This document shows, piece by piece, positions 15,466-24,209 of a stretch of 45,627 nucleotides of DNA. The notes under the pieces were generated by a model. That model did no database searches, was not told the DNA's origin, and saw only the letters and a program-made list of their open reading frames with translations. Origin of the DNA: REEB95 sp035632055 (GTDB taxonomy: Bacteria > Pseudomonadota > Alphaproteobacteria > ATCC43930 > CGMCC-115725); NCBI GenBank assembly GCA_035632055.1, contig DASQHO010000016.1, positions 1 through 45,627 of the forward strand. The letters are read 5' to 3'. A program made the position numbers and the translations under genes. How positions within the stretch are numbered: the first letter of the stretch is position 1; each line of letters starts with the position of its first letter.

Positions 15466-16940
15466 ATTTGACGGGATTGACGATCGGCCAGGCGCGCGAT
15501 CAGCTGCGGCGCAAGGCGACCACGGCGTGCGAGCTGGCCGAAGCCTATATCAATGCGATGGAAGCGGCGCGGCCGCTTAAGGCATATCTCGTTGAAACGC
15601 CGGATCGCGCGCTTGCGGCCGCGAAACAATCCGATGCCCGGTTGCAGAAAGGCGAGGGGCTGCCGCTCGACGGCGTGCCAATTGCGGTGAAAGACCTATT
15701 CTGCACCGAAGGTGTCGAGACCACGGCCGCATCCAAAATCCTCACCGGCTTCGTGCCGCCTTACGAATCAACGGTGACCGCCAACCTCTGGCGCAACGGC
15801 GCGCTGATGCTCGGCAAGGTCAATCTCGACGAATTCGCCATGGGTTCGGCGACGATTACCAGCGCGCGCGGTCCCACCGAGAATCCGTGGCGCCGCCGCG
15901 GCGACAATCGGCCGCTCGTGCCCGGTGGCTCGTCGGGCGGCTCAGCGGCGGCGGTGGCGGCGCGTGCGGCGCTTGCGGCGACTGGCACCGATACCGGCGG
16001 CTCGATCCGTCAGCCGGCGAGCTTCTGCGGCATTGTTGGGATGAAACCGACCTACGGCCGTTGCTCGCGCTGGGGCATCGTTGCCTTCGCCTCATCGCTT
16101 GACCAGGCAGGTCCAATGACGCGGGACGTTCGCGACGCCGCGATTATGCTGCAGGCGATGGCCGGCCACGATCCCAAGGACGCGACATCGGCGCCGCTGC
16201 CGGTGCCGAATTTCGAAGCCGCGGTCGGACAGTCGATCAAAGGACTTCGCATCGGCATTCCCAAGGAATATCGGCTCGATGGCATGCCGAATGAGATCGA
16301 GGCGCTATGGCAGCGCGGCATCGAATGGATCAAGGCGGCAGGCGCAACTACCGTCGACATAAGCCTGAAAATGACGCAATACGCGCTCGCGACCTATTAC
16401 ATCATTGCGCCAGCCGAGGCTTCGTCGAATCTGGCACGCTATGACGGCGTGCGCTTCGGCCTGCGCGTGCCCGGCGAAACGATTGAGGCGCTTTACGAGA
16501 ACACACGCGGCCAGGGTTTCGGTGCCGAAGTCCGCCGCCGCGTGCTGATCGGCACCTACGTGCTGTCGGCAGGTTACTACGACGCCTATTATCTCAAAGC
16601 GCAGAAGGTGCGAGCACTGATCACGCATGACTTCGGCGAGGCGTTCAAAAGCTGCGATGCCATGCTGACGCCGACCGCGCCGTCGGCCGCGTTCGCCATC
16701 GGCGAAAAGGTGGACGATCCGATCGCCATGTATCTGAACGACGTCTTCACGGTACCGGTCAATCTGGCTGGCTTGCCCGGCATCTCGGTTCCTGCCGGAC
16801 TGTCGGCCGATGGACTGCCGCTGGGATTGCAGGTGATCGGCAAGGCCTTCGACGAAGAGACCGTGCTGCGTGTCGCCGCGGTGCTCGAAGATGCCGCCAG
16901 GTTCGAGGCGGTGCCGGCGTTTGTGGCGGGCGCGGCATGA
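15462..16940 (+). CDS. gatA: Aspartyl/glutamyl-tRNA amidotransferase subunit A
   Basis: The product is the 492-aa amidase subunit that releases ammonia from glutamine for conversion of Glu-tRNA(Gln) or Asp-tRNA(Asn). The Ser-cisSer-Lys triad is visible as K77 (PIAVKDLF), S157 (PGGSSGGSAAAVAAR) and S181 (GTDTGGSIRQPASFCG). The start is GTG at 15462, overlapping the gatC stop by 4 bp. The subunit is full length. Presence of GatCAB implies that at least one of GlnRS or AsnRS may be absent from this organism. Confidence 0.96.
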   Translation: MNLTGLTIGQARDQLRRKATTACELAEAYINAMEAARPLKAYLVETPDRALAAAKQSDARLQKGEGLPLDGVPIAVKDLFCTEGVETTAASKILTGFVPPYESTVTANLWRNGALMLGKVNLDEFAMGSATITSARGPTENPWRRRGDNRPLVPGGSSGGSAAAVAARAALAATGTDTGGSIRQPASFCGIVGMKPTYGRCSRWGIVAFASSLDQAGPMTRDVRDAAIMLQAMAGHDPKDATSAPLPVPNFEAAVGQSIKGLRIGIPKEYRLDGMPNEIEALWQRGIEWIKAAGATTVDISLKMTQYALATYYIIAPAEASSNLARYDGVRFGLRVPGETIEALYENTRGQGFGAEVRRRVLIGTYVLSAGYYDAYYLKAQKVRALITHDFGEAFKSCDAMLTPTAPSAAFAIGEKVDDPIAMYLNDVFTVPVNLAGLPGISVPAGLSADGLPLGLQVIGKAFDEETVLRVAAVLEDAARFEAVPAFVAGAA

Positions 16941-18391
16941 GCAATTTGATCAAGGGTCGTACCGGTGACTGGGAGGTCGTGATCGGCCTCGAAGTCCACG
17001 CCCAGGTCATCTCGAAGGCGAAGCTGTTTTCCGGTGCGGCGACCGATTTCGGCGCCGAGCCGAACACCCAGGTCTCGACCGTCGACGCCGCGTTTCCCGG
17101 CATGTTGCCGGTGCTCAATCGATTCTGCGTCGAGCAGGCGGTGAAGACCGGCCTGGGCCTCGACGCGCAGATCAATCTGCAATCGGTGTTCGACCGGAAG
17201 AACTATTTCTATCCCGATCTGCCGGCCGGCTATCAGATATCACAATTCTCGCGACCGATCGTCGGCAAGGGTAAACTCGTGCTCGACATGCCGGATGGCA
17301 CAGCGCGCGAGGTCGGCATCACGCGGCTCCATCTCGAGCAGGATGCCGGCAAGAGCCTGCACGATCAGCATCCGTCCAAGACCTATGTCGATCTCAACCG
17401 CGCCGGCGTGGCGCTGATGGAAATCGTCTCCGAACCCGATCTGCGCAGCGCCGAGGAGGCGGGTGCCTATCTGCGCAAGCTGCGCGCGATTCTGCGTTAT
17501 CTCGGCACCTGCGACGCCAACATGGAAGAAGGCAATATGCGTTGCGATTGCAACGTCTCGGTGCGCAAGCCCGGCGGCGCGCTCGGCACGCGGTGCGAGA
17601 TAAAGAACGTGAACTCCATCCGGTTCGTCATGCAGGCGATCGAGTACGAAGCGCGCCGCCAGATCGAGATGATTGAAGAAGGTGGAAACATCGCGCAGGA
17701 GACTAGGCTGTTCGACAGCGGCAAGGGCGTGACGCGGTCGATGCGCTCCAAGGAAGAGTCGCACGACTACCGCTATTTTCCCGATCCCGATTTGCTGCCG
17801 GTGACGCTCGACCCAACGTGGCTGGCGGAGCTCAAGGCCGAACTACCCGAATTGCCGGATGTCAAAAAGGCGCGGTTCATGCGCGACTACAAGCTTTCGG
17901 CTTACGACGCTGGTCTGCTCGTCGGCGAACGTGAAGATGCGGCGTTCTTCGAAGACGTGGCGAAGGGCCGCGATCCTAAGCTGGTGTCGAACTGGGTGAC
18001 GGTCGAACTCTTCGGCGCCCTCAACAAACTCGGCAAGACAATTGCACAATCGCCGGTCAGCGCGCGGGGTCTCGGCGAGCTAATCGACCTCATTGCCGAC
18101 GGCACGTTGTCGGGCCGGCTCGCCAAGGATGTCTTCGCCGAGATGATCGCTGGCGGCAAGTCCGCGCGCACAATCGTTTCGGAAAAAGGCCTCAAGCAGG
18201 TGACCGATACCGGCGCGATCGAAAAAGCGATCGATGCGATTCTGGCGAAAGAGCCCGACAAGATCACCGACTATCGTGCCGGCAAGGAAAAATTGCTCGC
18301 CTACTTTGTCGGCCAGGTAATGAAGGCGACCCAGGGCAAAGCCAATCCGGCGCTGGTCAACGAGTTGCTGAAGAAGAAACTCGCCGGCTAG
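16937..18391 (+). CDS. gatB: Aspartyl/glutamyl-tRNA amidotransferase subunit B
   Basis: The product is the 484-aa kinase/transamidase subunit that phosphorylates the misacylated residue and accepts ammonia from GatA. It opens with WEVVIGLEVHAQVISKAKLFSGA, carries NRAGVALMEIVSEPDLRS and MEEGNMRCDCNVSVR, and ends with the helical and YqeY-like tail that binds tRNA (residues about 330-484). The ATG at 16937 overlaps the gatA stop (ATGA). The gene stops 3 bp from the convergent manC stop, with no room for a terminator between them. Confidence 0.96.
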   Translation: MSNLIKGRTGDWEVVIGLEVHAQVISKAKLFSGAATDFGAEPNTQVSTVDAAFPGMLPVLNRFCVEQAVKTGLGLDAQINLQSVFDRKNYFYPDLPAGYQISQFSRPIVGKGKLVLDMPDGTAREVGITRLHLEQDAGKSLHDQHPSKTYVDLNRAGVALMEIVSEPDLRSAEEAGAYLRKLRAILRYLGTCDANMEEGNMRCDCNVSVRKPGGALGTRCEIKNVNSIRFVMQAIEYEARRQIEMIEEGGNIAQETRLFDSGKGVTRSMRSKEESHDYRYFPDPDLLPVTLDPTWLAELKAELPELPDVKKARFMRDYKLSAYDAGLLVGEREDAAFFEDVAKGRDPKLVSNWVTVELFGALNKLGKTIAQSPVSARGLGELIDLIADGTLSGRLAKDVFAEMIAGGKSARTIVSEKGLKQVTDTGAIEKAIDAILAKEPDKITDYRAGKEKLLAYFVGQVMKATQGKANPALVNELLKKKLAG

Positions 18392-18394
18392 GCA

Positions 18395-19849
18395 CTAGTT
18401 CTTCTCGATGCGGCCGTACGTGTCTTCGATGCGTACGATGTCGTCCTCGCCGAGATAGCTGCCGGATTGCACCTCGATCAGGTGCAGTGGAATCTTACCC
18501 GGATTCTCGAGCCGGTGGACGGTGCCCATTGGGATGTAGGTCGATTGATCCTCGTATAGGACCGTCTCGTCGTTATCGCGCGTTACCTTGGCGGTGCCGG
18601 TGACGACGACCCAATGCTCGGCGCGATGGTGGTGTTTCTGCAGACTCAGCTTGCCGCCCGGCTTCACCATGATGTGCTTAACCTGGACTCGCTCGCCGGC
18701 ATGGATCGAGTGGTAGGTGCCCCACGGACGATGCACGAGCGGATGCGCTTTTAGCTCGGCGCGCCCTACGTGCTCGAGCTTGGCGACCAATTGCTTGATG
18801 TCCTGGGCGCGGTCGCGTTTCGCCACCATGACAACGTCCGAGGTCACGACGACGACTAGGTCCTCAACGCCGAGCACGGCAAGCAGGCCGCTGTCGGCGC
18901 GCAGCAGATTGTTGCGGGAATCCTCGATTACCACGTCGCCGGTGGCGAGGTTGCCGGCGTTGTCCTTGTGGCCGATCTGCCACAATGCGTCCCAGGTGCC
19001 GACATCGCTCCAGCCCATCTCGGTTGGCACTACCGCGGCAAGGGGTGTGTGCTCCATCACCGCATAGTCGATGGAGACATTCTCGGCCTTGGCGAATTCG
19101 TCCTTGTCGAGCCGGATGAAATCGAGGTCGCGTTTCGCCTTGGCGACAGCGGCGCGGCAGTTGTTCAGCAGCGCTGGCTTCAGCCGTTCGAGCTCGCGCA
19201 GATAAAGCGCCGCCGGTAGTAGGAAGATGCCGCTGTTCCACGAATAATCGCCGGATGCGACATAGGACTTGGCGCGCTTGACGTCGGGCTTTTCGACAAA
19301 GCCCGCGACTTCGAACGCGCCAGCGATACCGTCGAGCGTTGCGCCGCGCTTGATGTAGCCGTAGCCGGTTTCCGGTTTGGTCGCCTTGATCCCGAAAGTG
19401 ACCAGCCGGCCGAGACGCGCCGCCGATGCGGCGCGTTCGATTGCCGCGAGGAAAGCTTCCCGATCAGCGATGACGTGATCGGAAGGCATCACCAGAAGCA
19501 GTGCCTCAGGCGCTTTTGCCGTCAGCGTCAACGCCGCTACCGCGACGGCCGGCGCCGTATTGCGGCCCATCGGTTCGAGTAGAATTGCGCTGGGTTCGGT
19601 ACCGGCGACTCGTAGCTGCTCGGCGACGATAAAACGGTGCTCGTCGTTGGACACGATCAGCGGCGCCGCAAACCGCTTGCGGTCGGAGACACGGATCGCC
19701 GCGTCCTGCAGCAGCGAGTGATCAGAGACGAGGGGAAGGAGCTGTTTGGGATAAAGAGCGCGCGACAGCGGCCAAAGCCGCGTGCCAGATCCGCCGGAGA
19801 GAATCACCGGATGGATGACGCCAGTCTGCGCTGATTGAGTCGGCGGCAT
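18395..19849 (-). CDS. manC: Mannose-1-phosphate guanylyltransferase / mannose-6-phosphate isomerase
   Basis: The product is a 484-aa bifunctional type II enzyme. The N-terminal nucleotidyltransferase has the pyrophosphorylase loop SGGSGTRLWPLSRALYPKQLLPL and later VMPSDHVI and GYGYIKRG. The C-terminal cupin carries the phosphomannose isomerase motif PWGTYHSI...VKHIMVKPGGKLSLQKHHHRAEHW and the tail IPLHLIEVQSGSYLGEDDIVRIEDTYGR. It would make GDP-mannose for surface polysaccharide. No polysaccharide cluster is adjacent. Without neighbours, naming it manC rather than algA/cpsB/xanB is a convention. Confidence 0.93.
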   Translation of the reverse strand: MPPTQSAQTGVIHPVILSGGSGTRLWPLSRALYPKQLLPLVSDHSLLQDAAIRVSDRKRFAAPLIVSNDEHRFIVAEQLRVAGTEPSAILLEPMGRNTAPAVAVAALTLTAKAPEALLLVMPSDHVIADREAFLAAIERAASAARLGRLVTFGIKATKPETGYGYIKRGATLDGIAGAFEVAGFVEKPDVKRAKSYVASGDYSWNSGIFLLPAALYLRELERLKPALLNNCRAAVAKAKRDLDFIRLDKDEFAKAENVSIDYAVMEHTPLAAVVPTEMGWSDVGTWDALWQIGHKDNAGNLATGDVVIEDSRNNLLRADSGLLAVLGVEDLVVVVTSDVVMVAKRDRAQDIKQLVAKLEHVGRAELKAHPLVHRPWGTYHSIHAGERVQVKHIMVKPGGKLSLQKHHHRAEHWVVVTGTAKVTRDNDETVLYEDQSTYIPMGTVHRLENPGKIPLHLIEVQSGSYLGEDDIVRIEDTYGRIEKN

Positions 19850-20004
19850 ATGCTGATTCTGCGCGGCGCTATTCTCGCGAAGCCATCATAGCGGAAAGCG
19901 TATCAAAAGCCGCGCATCTTGTGGACAATTGGGGCTGGCGCCGAACCGGCGCCAGCCGGCGACGGCGCTGGCGCCTGCGAGAAGGGTGACGAAGCCGGAA
20001 GGCT
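19850..20004. repeat. GC-rich inverted repeats between manC and a small ORF
   Basis: The gap contains a perfect 10-bp inverted repeat, GGCTGGCGCC (19933-19942) and GGCGCCAGCC (19948-19957), with a 5-nt loop. A further GGCGCTGGCGCC palindrome follows a few bases on. No T-run follows the stem on either strand, so it is not a canonical intrinsic terminator. It could end transcription of the small gene at 20005-20223 in a factor-dependent way or be a short interspersed palindrome. Confidence 0.5.
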
Positions 20005-20223
20005 TCAGGCGAGAGCGGCGCGGGGAGGACGTCCCGGACGACGGAGCGCACGTGCGAACGACGCGACGTTGTCGACACTGCGGTCCAGGCACGACAACTC
20101 TTCCTTCGCCCGCTCGAGTACCTGCATGTCGCGGGCGTCTTCGCGGTCGGAGATGTCCATGTAGCTGAGCTTGATCTCGACGAGATCGAGCAGCATTGCG
20201 ATTGAGCGTTTCGACAGTCCCAT
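20005..20223 (-). CDS. Small protein of unknown function
   Basis: The product is a 72-aa protein not recognised by family name. The ATG at 20223 is preceded by the strong ribosome binding site GGAGGGG, which decides this start over the ATG four codons further up. The first 55 residues are charged and helical-looking (MGLSKRSIAMLLDLVEIK, then DREDARDMQVLERAKEELSCLD), and the last 15 are Arg/Pro/Ala-rich. It has two cysteine-free hydrophobic turns and no membrane segment or signal peptide. It stands alone between manC and the tRNA. Its helical pattern suggests dimerisation or protein binding, which is inference only. Confidence 0.6.
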   Translation of the reverse strand: MGLSKRSIAMLLDLVEIKLSYMDISDREDARDMQVLERAKEELSCLDRSVDNVASFARALRRPGRPPRAALA

Positions 20224-20379
20224 TTTCCCCTCCACATTTTTCGGAAGTCGAATGACCGACCTCCTAGAACACGTCTCGATGATCGGGCTTTATTCGTTAA
20301 AATGCGGTGAATCGAATTCTGTGAAAATCGCGGCTATTACTTAGGTTAATTTACATAAACCATGCAGGGGAGGCGCCGT

Positions 20380-20408
20380 TTGACACCCCTCGGCGCGGCC
20401 TTTAGAAC
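20380..20408 (+). promoter_or_regulatory. Sigma-70-type promoter candidate for tRNA-Ser
   Basis: TTGACA (20380-20385) is separated by exactly 17 bp from TAGAAC (20403-20408), which matches TATAAT at four of six positions. Transcription would begin near 20415, about 30 bp before the tRNA. The perfect -35 box and spacing make this the clearest promoter in the window. Confidence 0.6.
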
Positions 20409-20444
20409 GGCGGGCGCATACGCCGTGAATGACACCACTCTTGC

Positions 20445-20537
20445 GGAGGGGTGGCCGAGTGGCTGAAGGCGGCGGTTTGCTAAACCGTTATACGGTCTAA
20501 AGCCGTATCGTGGGTTCGAATCCCATCCCCTCCGCCA
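20445..20537 (+). tRNA. tRNA-Ser (anticodon GCT)
   Basis: The acceptor stem pairs GGAGGGG (20445-20451) with CCCCTCC (20527-20533), followed by discriminator G and an encoded CCA (20535-20537). The D-arm GGCCGAGTGGCTGAAGGC is typical of class II tRNAs. The anticodon stem GCGGT/ACCGT encloses TTGCTAA with anticodon GCT at 20479-20481. A long variable arm (ATACGG...CCGTAT) and the T-arm GTGGG-TTCGAAT-CCCAT complete the 93-nt molecule. It reads AGC and AGU serine codons. Confidence 0.96.
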
Positions 20538-20638
20538 CTTTCCCGCCATGATGAAAGGATTGTAACCAAGACCATGCCATCCAAGGCCGATCGCCGTCTG
20601 CGGCCGATCCAACAATCAATAAGGCAGGGGAGGACGCA

Positions 20639-21670
20639 ATGGGCGAGCTGCTACCGACAACCGTCGTTGGAAGTTATCCGCAGCCGGACTGGCTGATCGA
20701 TCGCGACAACCTGCGGAGCCGCCTGCCGCCTCGCGTGCGGGCGCGCGAAATATGGCGGGTCGCCGCGCCGTTTCTCGAAGAGGCGCAGGACGACGCGACC
20801 TTGATTGCCATCCGCGAGATGGAGCGGGCGGGCATCGACATTATCAGTGACGGCGAAATGCGCCGCGAAAGCTATTCCAATCGGCTGGCGACAGCGTTGT
20901 CCGGCATCGACATCGAAAAGCCTGGCGCGGCGCTCGATCGCACCGGCCACCCTAATCCTGTGCCGCGCGTGGCCGGGCCGATCAAGCGGCTGCGGCCGGT
21001 CGAGGTGCGCGACGTGCAGTTCCTGCGCGCCAATACCAACCGCAAGATCAAGATTACGCTGCCTGGGCCGTTCACAATGGCCCAGCAGGCGCAGAACGAT
21101 TTTTACAAGGACGAAGAAGAGCTCGTCATGGCCTACGCAGCCGCGGTCAACGAGGAAGCCAAGGATCTGAAAGCTGCCGGCGCGGACGTCATTCAGCTCG
21201 ATGAGCCCTATCTTCAGGCGCGTCCGGAGAAGGCAAAGAAATACGGCGTCAAAGCGATCAATCGAGCGCTTGCGGGAGTACCCGGATCGACGGCCGTGCA
21301 CCTTTGCTTCGGATATGCCCACGTCGTGCACACCCGTCCGTCGGGCTACTCATTCCTGCCCGAGCTAGCCGAGTGCATCGCGCAGCAGGTGTCGATCGAA
21401 ACCGCACAATCCAATCTTGATCTCGCGGTGCTCAAGTCGCTGGGCAGCAAACGGATCATCCTTGGCGTCATCGACCTCAATGATCCCAACGTCGAGACGC
21501 CGGCGACTGTCGCAGCGCGGATCCGGCGTGCGTTCGCGGTCGTGCCTCCGGAGCGGATCGTCGCCGCACCTGATTGCGGCATGAAATACATTCCGCGCGA
21601 AACCGCCTTCGGCAAGCTCAAGGCGTTGGCCGACGGTGCCGCGATCGTCCGACGCGAGTTGCAAGGCTAG
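20639..21670 (+). CDS. MetE C-terminal-domain-like methyltransferase
   Basis: The 343-aa protein matches the catalytic half of cobalamin-independent methionine synthase (UROD/MetE-like barrel) without the N-terminal half. The zinc ligands can be placed: H221 and C223 in HLCFGYAH, E254 in VSIETAQSN and C313 in APDCGMK. Other typical parts are PTTVVGSYPQPDW, DIISDGEMRRESY, LPGPFTM and DVIQLDEPYL. The ATG at 20639 follows AGGGGAGGACGCA. Stand-alone homologues are known as methyl-transfer enzymes acting on homocysteine or on other thiols with varied methyl donors; the donor here is not evident. It is monocistronic, between the tRNA and a PAS protein. Confidence 0.85.
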   Translation: MGELLPTTVVGSYPQPDWLIDRDNLRSRLPPRVRAREIWRVAAPFLEEAQDDATLIAIREMERAGIDIISDGEMRRESYSNRLATALSGIDIEKPGAALDRTGHPNPVPRVAGPIKRLRPVEVRDVQFLRANTNRKIKITLPGPFTMAQQAQNDFYKDEEELVMAYAAAVNEEAKDLKAAGADVIQLDEPYLQARPEKAKKYGVKAINRALAGVPGSTAVHLCFGYAHVVHTRPSGYSFLPELAECIAQQVSIETAQSNLDLAVLKSLGSKRIILGVIDLNDPNVETPATVAARIRRAFAVVPPERIVAAPDCGMKYIPRETAFGKLKALADGAAIVRRELQG

Positions 21671-21908
21671 GAACGAGGTACGCGTTCGGTCGCGGCGCGC
21701 CTCCACGAACTAAGAAAATACGCCGTCCAGCTCCGGATTGGTCCGCGTGAGCGCACTACGTAAACCGAATATTAACGCTGTGGATCCCGTAAACCCGCGA
21801 AAATGTTGGTCGGCTTTCGACGAGCTTGGCCGTCTGTAGTAAACGCCGAAATTGCAGTCTAGGGCACATTGGGCGGATAATCGCTCGCCCCAAAAGAGGT
21901 CGACCGCG
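21671..21908 (+). other. Gap before the PAS protein gene
   Basis: This 238-bp gap has no recognisable gene. It is AT-richer around 21760-21800 and probably holds the promoter of the downstream PAS gene. I see no hairpin with a T-run to mark the end of the methyltransferase gene. Confidence 0.3.
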
Positions 21909-22517
21909 ATGAGCGTGGATAATGCGTCCGCCAACACGCTAGATCGCACGCTACGCCAGTTACCGACTGGCGTCGCGCGTGGCAACGTGATTGCCGACAC
22001 GCGCCTCGAGACGCTCTATCACTATTGGCTTGAGCGGCGCGGCACACGCGCCATGCCACGACGCGCCGACATCGATCCGGTCGCAATTCCTGCTGCGATC
22101 TGGCCGCATGTCATGATCCTGGAAGTCTTGCGCGAAGGTGCCACGATCAGGTTCCGCTATCGCCGCGCCGGCGGCGTGTTTTGGCGCGCAGGCGGCGTCG
22201 AACCAACCGGACATTTCATCGAGGATGTGCTACCGGCGACAGCGGGTTACCTCGACTATGTCGTCGCGATCTATACCGAGATGGTGGCAAGCGGTCGCCC
22301 AATGTACTCCGAGAACTTCTTTACGCGCGACGGACAGAGCGTGCCTATGCGAACGCGGCGCGTGAGCCTGCCACTGTCGAATGACGGCGCCGTCGTGGAT
22401 ACCGTTCTCGCCGGTCACGTCTTCGAATATCCGCGCGAGCGCGACCCGGCATTTCCCATCGTCGACGGGCTGCGTGAGGCTGTGCGGGTTTACCTCGACG
22501 AGGCGGCGCCAACTTAA
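21909..22517 (+). CDS. PAS domain protein of the PAS_5 type
   Basis: The product is a 202-aa cytoplasmic protein. Residues about 30-160 resemble the single PAS domain of the PAS_5 family common in Rhodospirillales: LYHYWLERRGTRAMPRRADIDPVAIPAAIWPHVMILEVL, then TIRFRYRRAG and HFIEDVLPATAGYLDYV...SGRPMYSENFFTRDG. No kinase, cyclase or HTH domain is attached, so any output is indirect. ATG at 21909 follows AGAGG at a good distance. The family binds small ligands or contacts other regulators; the role is unknown here. It is monocistronic. Confidence 0.75.
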   Translation: MSVDNASANTLDRTLRQLPTGVARGNVIADTRLETLYHYWLERRGTRAMPRRADIDPVAIPAAIWPHVMILEVLREGATIRFRYRRAGGVFWRAGGVEPTGHFIEDVLPATAGYLDYVVAIYTEMVASGRPMYSENFFTRDGQSVPMRTRRVSLPLSNDGAVVDTVLAGHVFEYPRERDPAFPIVDGLREAVRVYLDEAAPT

Positions 22518-22523
22518 GCCAAT

Positions 22524-22560
22524 AGCCCGTTGCGTTGTCCAATTACACCACGGCCGCCGC
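22524..22560 (-). pseudogene. tRNA-like 5' half (possible tRNA remnant)
   Basis: Read on the minus strand, the stretch contains GTGGTGTAATTGGACAACGC. This forms a D-stem GTGT/ACGC around AATTGGACA and is followed by A and ACGGGCT, like the start of an anticodon arm. The anticodon arm does not close and no T-arm follows. It therefore looks like the front half of a tRNA gene, or a chance match. It lies in the gap between the PAS gene and folB. Confidence 0.25.
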
Positions 22561-22628
22561 GATTGTCTAAGCCGCCGTTCCGACGTTACAGTACCGCCCG
22601 CCAAGACGCGGCACATGAAGGATTGCCG

Positions 22629-23039
22629 ATGGACAATAGGTTGATGCCGAACGCGCCGGCGGCCAAGCCGATGGCCGAAACTGCGCGATACAAACTCTTC
22701 GTCCGCAACCTGGTGCTGGCGGCGAAAATCGGCGTGCATCCGCACGAGAAAGTCCGGCCGCCGCGCCTGCGCGTCAGCGTCGAGCTCGACATGGCCGGTG
22801 ATCCGCCGCGGCACGACGATCTGGTCGATGCGCTCGACTATGAGCGCGTCGTCGCCGGCATCCGCGAGCTGGCAGGGGCGCAGCATATCAACCTAGTCGA
22901 GACCTTCGCCGATGCGGTGGCGCGACTGTGCCTGGCAAATAGCCGTGTGCTGGGTGCTTCTGTCACCGTTGAGAAGCTCGACGTCTATTCGAATGCCGAA
23001 AGTGTCGGCGTAACGCTCGAGCGGCGCCGCGGCAATTAG
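22629..23039 (+). CDS. folB: Dihydroneopterin aldolase
   Basis: The product converts 7,8-dihydroneopterin to 6-hydroxymethyl-dihydropterin in folate synthesis. Length is 136 aa. The family pattern is present: YKLFVRNLVLAAKIGVHPHEKVRPPRLRVSVELDM, DDLVDALDYERVVAGIRE, the Glu in NLVETFADAVARLCL and the catalytic Lys in VTVEKLDVYSNAESVGVTLER. ATG at 22629 gives a slightly extended N-terminus; M6 or M15 are alternatives. The gene ends 1 bp from the convergent folP stop, so the two folate genes are neighbours but not one operon. folK lies about 17 kb away at 40583. Confidence 0.92.
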   Translation: MDNRLMPNAPAAKPMAETARYKLFVRNLVLAAKIGVHPHEKVRPPRLRVSVELDMAGDPPRHDDLVDALDYERVVAGIRELAGAQHINLVETFADAVARLCLANSRVLGASVTVEKLDVYSNAESVGVTLERRRGN

Positions 23040-23040
23040 C

Positions 23041-24195
23041 TCACGGCGCGGCCACCAGCGCCTCGGTCAAGGCGATCGCGGCGCGCGTTTCGACGACGTC
23101 ATGGACGCGCACGATCTGCACACCTTGTTGAACGGCATGGACCGCTACGGCCAGTGATCCGGCGAGCCGTGTTTCTGTTGGGCCGCCCAGGAACGACTTG
23201 CGCGAGGCGCCAACCAGGACGCCAGTGCCGAGACTGTGCAGCAGTCCGATGCGCGCGAGAATTTCGAGATTGTGCGCCTTGGTTTTGCCGAAGCCGATGC
23301 CGGGATCGACGACGATGGCGTCGCGCGCGATGCCGACGTCGAGGCAAGCGGCAATCCGCGCTTCGAGAAATTCGGCGACGTCGAGCGACGCGAGATCGTA
23401 TCGCGGCGCCTGCTGCATCGTTGCCGGTTCGCCTTGCATGTGCATGAGCACGACCGGTGCGTGCGTTTTCGCCGCCAACGCCATGGCGCCCGGCTGCGAT
23501 AGTGCTGCGACGTCGTTGATAATGCGTGCTCCAGCCTCGAGCGCGCGCGCCATGACAGTGGCATGCCGCGTATCGACTGAGATCGTCGCGTCCGCAGCGG
23601 CAAGTGCCCTGATCACCGGTCCAATGCGGGCGAACTCGTCGTCGGGTGTAACCGGTGTCGCACCTGGACGGGTGGATTCACCGCCGATATCGACGATGTC
23701 GGCACCGGCGTCGATCAGGGCGCGGCCGTGGACAATGGCGCGCGCGGGATCGGCGAAACGGCCACCGTCGGAGAAGCTATCGGGGGTCACGTTGAGGATG
23801 CCCATGACCAGCGGTCGATCCAGGGTAAATCCCGCCCACCGCGGCCGCGGCTCCGTCAGCCGGTGCAGCGCGTTTTCGATCGTCGTGCGGAGCGCCGGTT
23901 CGCCTTTCACCGCGTGATAGAGGGCCGGAAGCGGGGTTACGGTCGAGATGACGCCATCGTTTGTCCGCGACAGCAGCTCGACAGCGGCGAACGCGCGTGC
24001 CGAACCGGCAAGCCATTGTGCCGCACCGCTCCGTACGGCCGCGGCGGCAACCGATCCGGCAATCGTGGCCAGCGGCCGCATGCGCGGCGCACACACCGTT
24101 CCGGAGCTCAGAAAGGTCGACAGATCCATTTTTGCGTATTCATGCGGCGTTGTTGTAGCCGCGGTGGCTGACGCGTTGTTCTGGCGTGTTTCCAT
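23041..24195 (-). CDS. folP: Dihydropteroate synthase
   Basis: The product joins 6-hydroxymethyl-dihydropterin diphosphate to p-aminobenzoate and is the sulfonamide target. The TIM-barrel motifs are complete: GILNVTPDSFSDGG, DIVDIGGESTRPGA, SVDTRHATVMARALEAGARIINDV, DPGIGFGKTKAHNLEIL, GASRKSFLG and RVHDVVE. Up to 120 residues precede the barrel. Part of this (RPLATIAGSVAAAAVRSGAAQWLAGSARAF...) resembles the N-terminal extension of alphaproteobacterial enzymes. The first ATG is 24195 (384 aa), but ATGs at 24129 and 24081 are possible. The 24195 start would sit inside the promoter proposed for the divergent small RNA, which favours a downstream start. Confidence 0.92.
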   Translation of the reverse strand: METRQNNASATAATTTPHEYAKMDLSTFLSSGTVCAPRMRPLATIAGSVAAAAVRSGAAQWLAGSARAFAAVELLSRTNDGVISTVTPLPALYHAVKGEPALRTTIENALHRLTEPRPRWAGFTLDRPLVMGILNVTPDSFSDGGRFADPARAIVHGRALIDAGADIVDIGGESTRPGATPVTPDDEFARIGPVIRALAAADATISVDTRHATVMARALEAGARIINDVAALSQPGAMALAAKTHAPVVLMHMQGEPATMQQAPRYDLASLDVAEFLEARIAACLDVGIARDAIVVDPGIGFGKTKAHNLEILARIGLLHSLGTGVLVGASRKSFLGGPTETRLAGSLAVAVHAVQQGVQIVRVHDVVETRAAIALTEALVAAP

Positions 24196-24204
24196 GCATA
24201 TATA
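24176..24204 (+). promoter_or_regulatory. Promoter candidate for the 24210-24275 small RNA
   Basis: TTGTTC (24176-24181) and TATATA (24199-24204) are spaced by 17 bp. TATAAC at 24201-24206 is an alternative -10 box. Either would start transcription at about 24210, just before the first hairpin of the proposed RNA. Confidence 0.4.
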
Positions 24205-24209
24205 ACGTA

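Noticed and set aside
19933..19957. The 10-bp inverted repeat as a rho-independent terminator.
   Set aside because: Neither strand has a T-run after the stem.
20346..20615. An 89-codon minus-strand frame across the tRNA-Ser gene.
   Set aside because: The tRNA folds perfectly with encoded CCA, and the frame is only its complement plus flanks.
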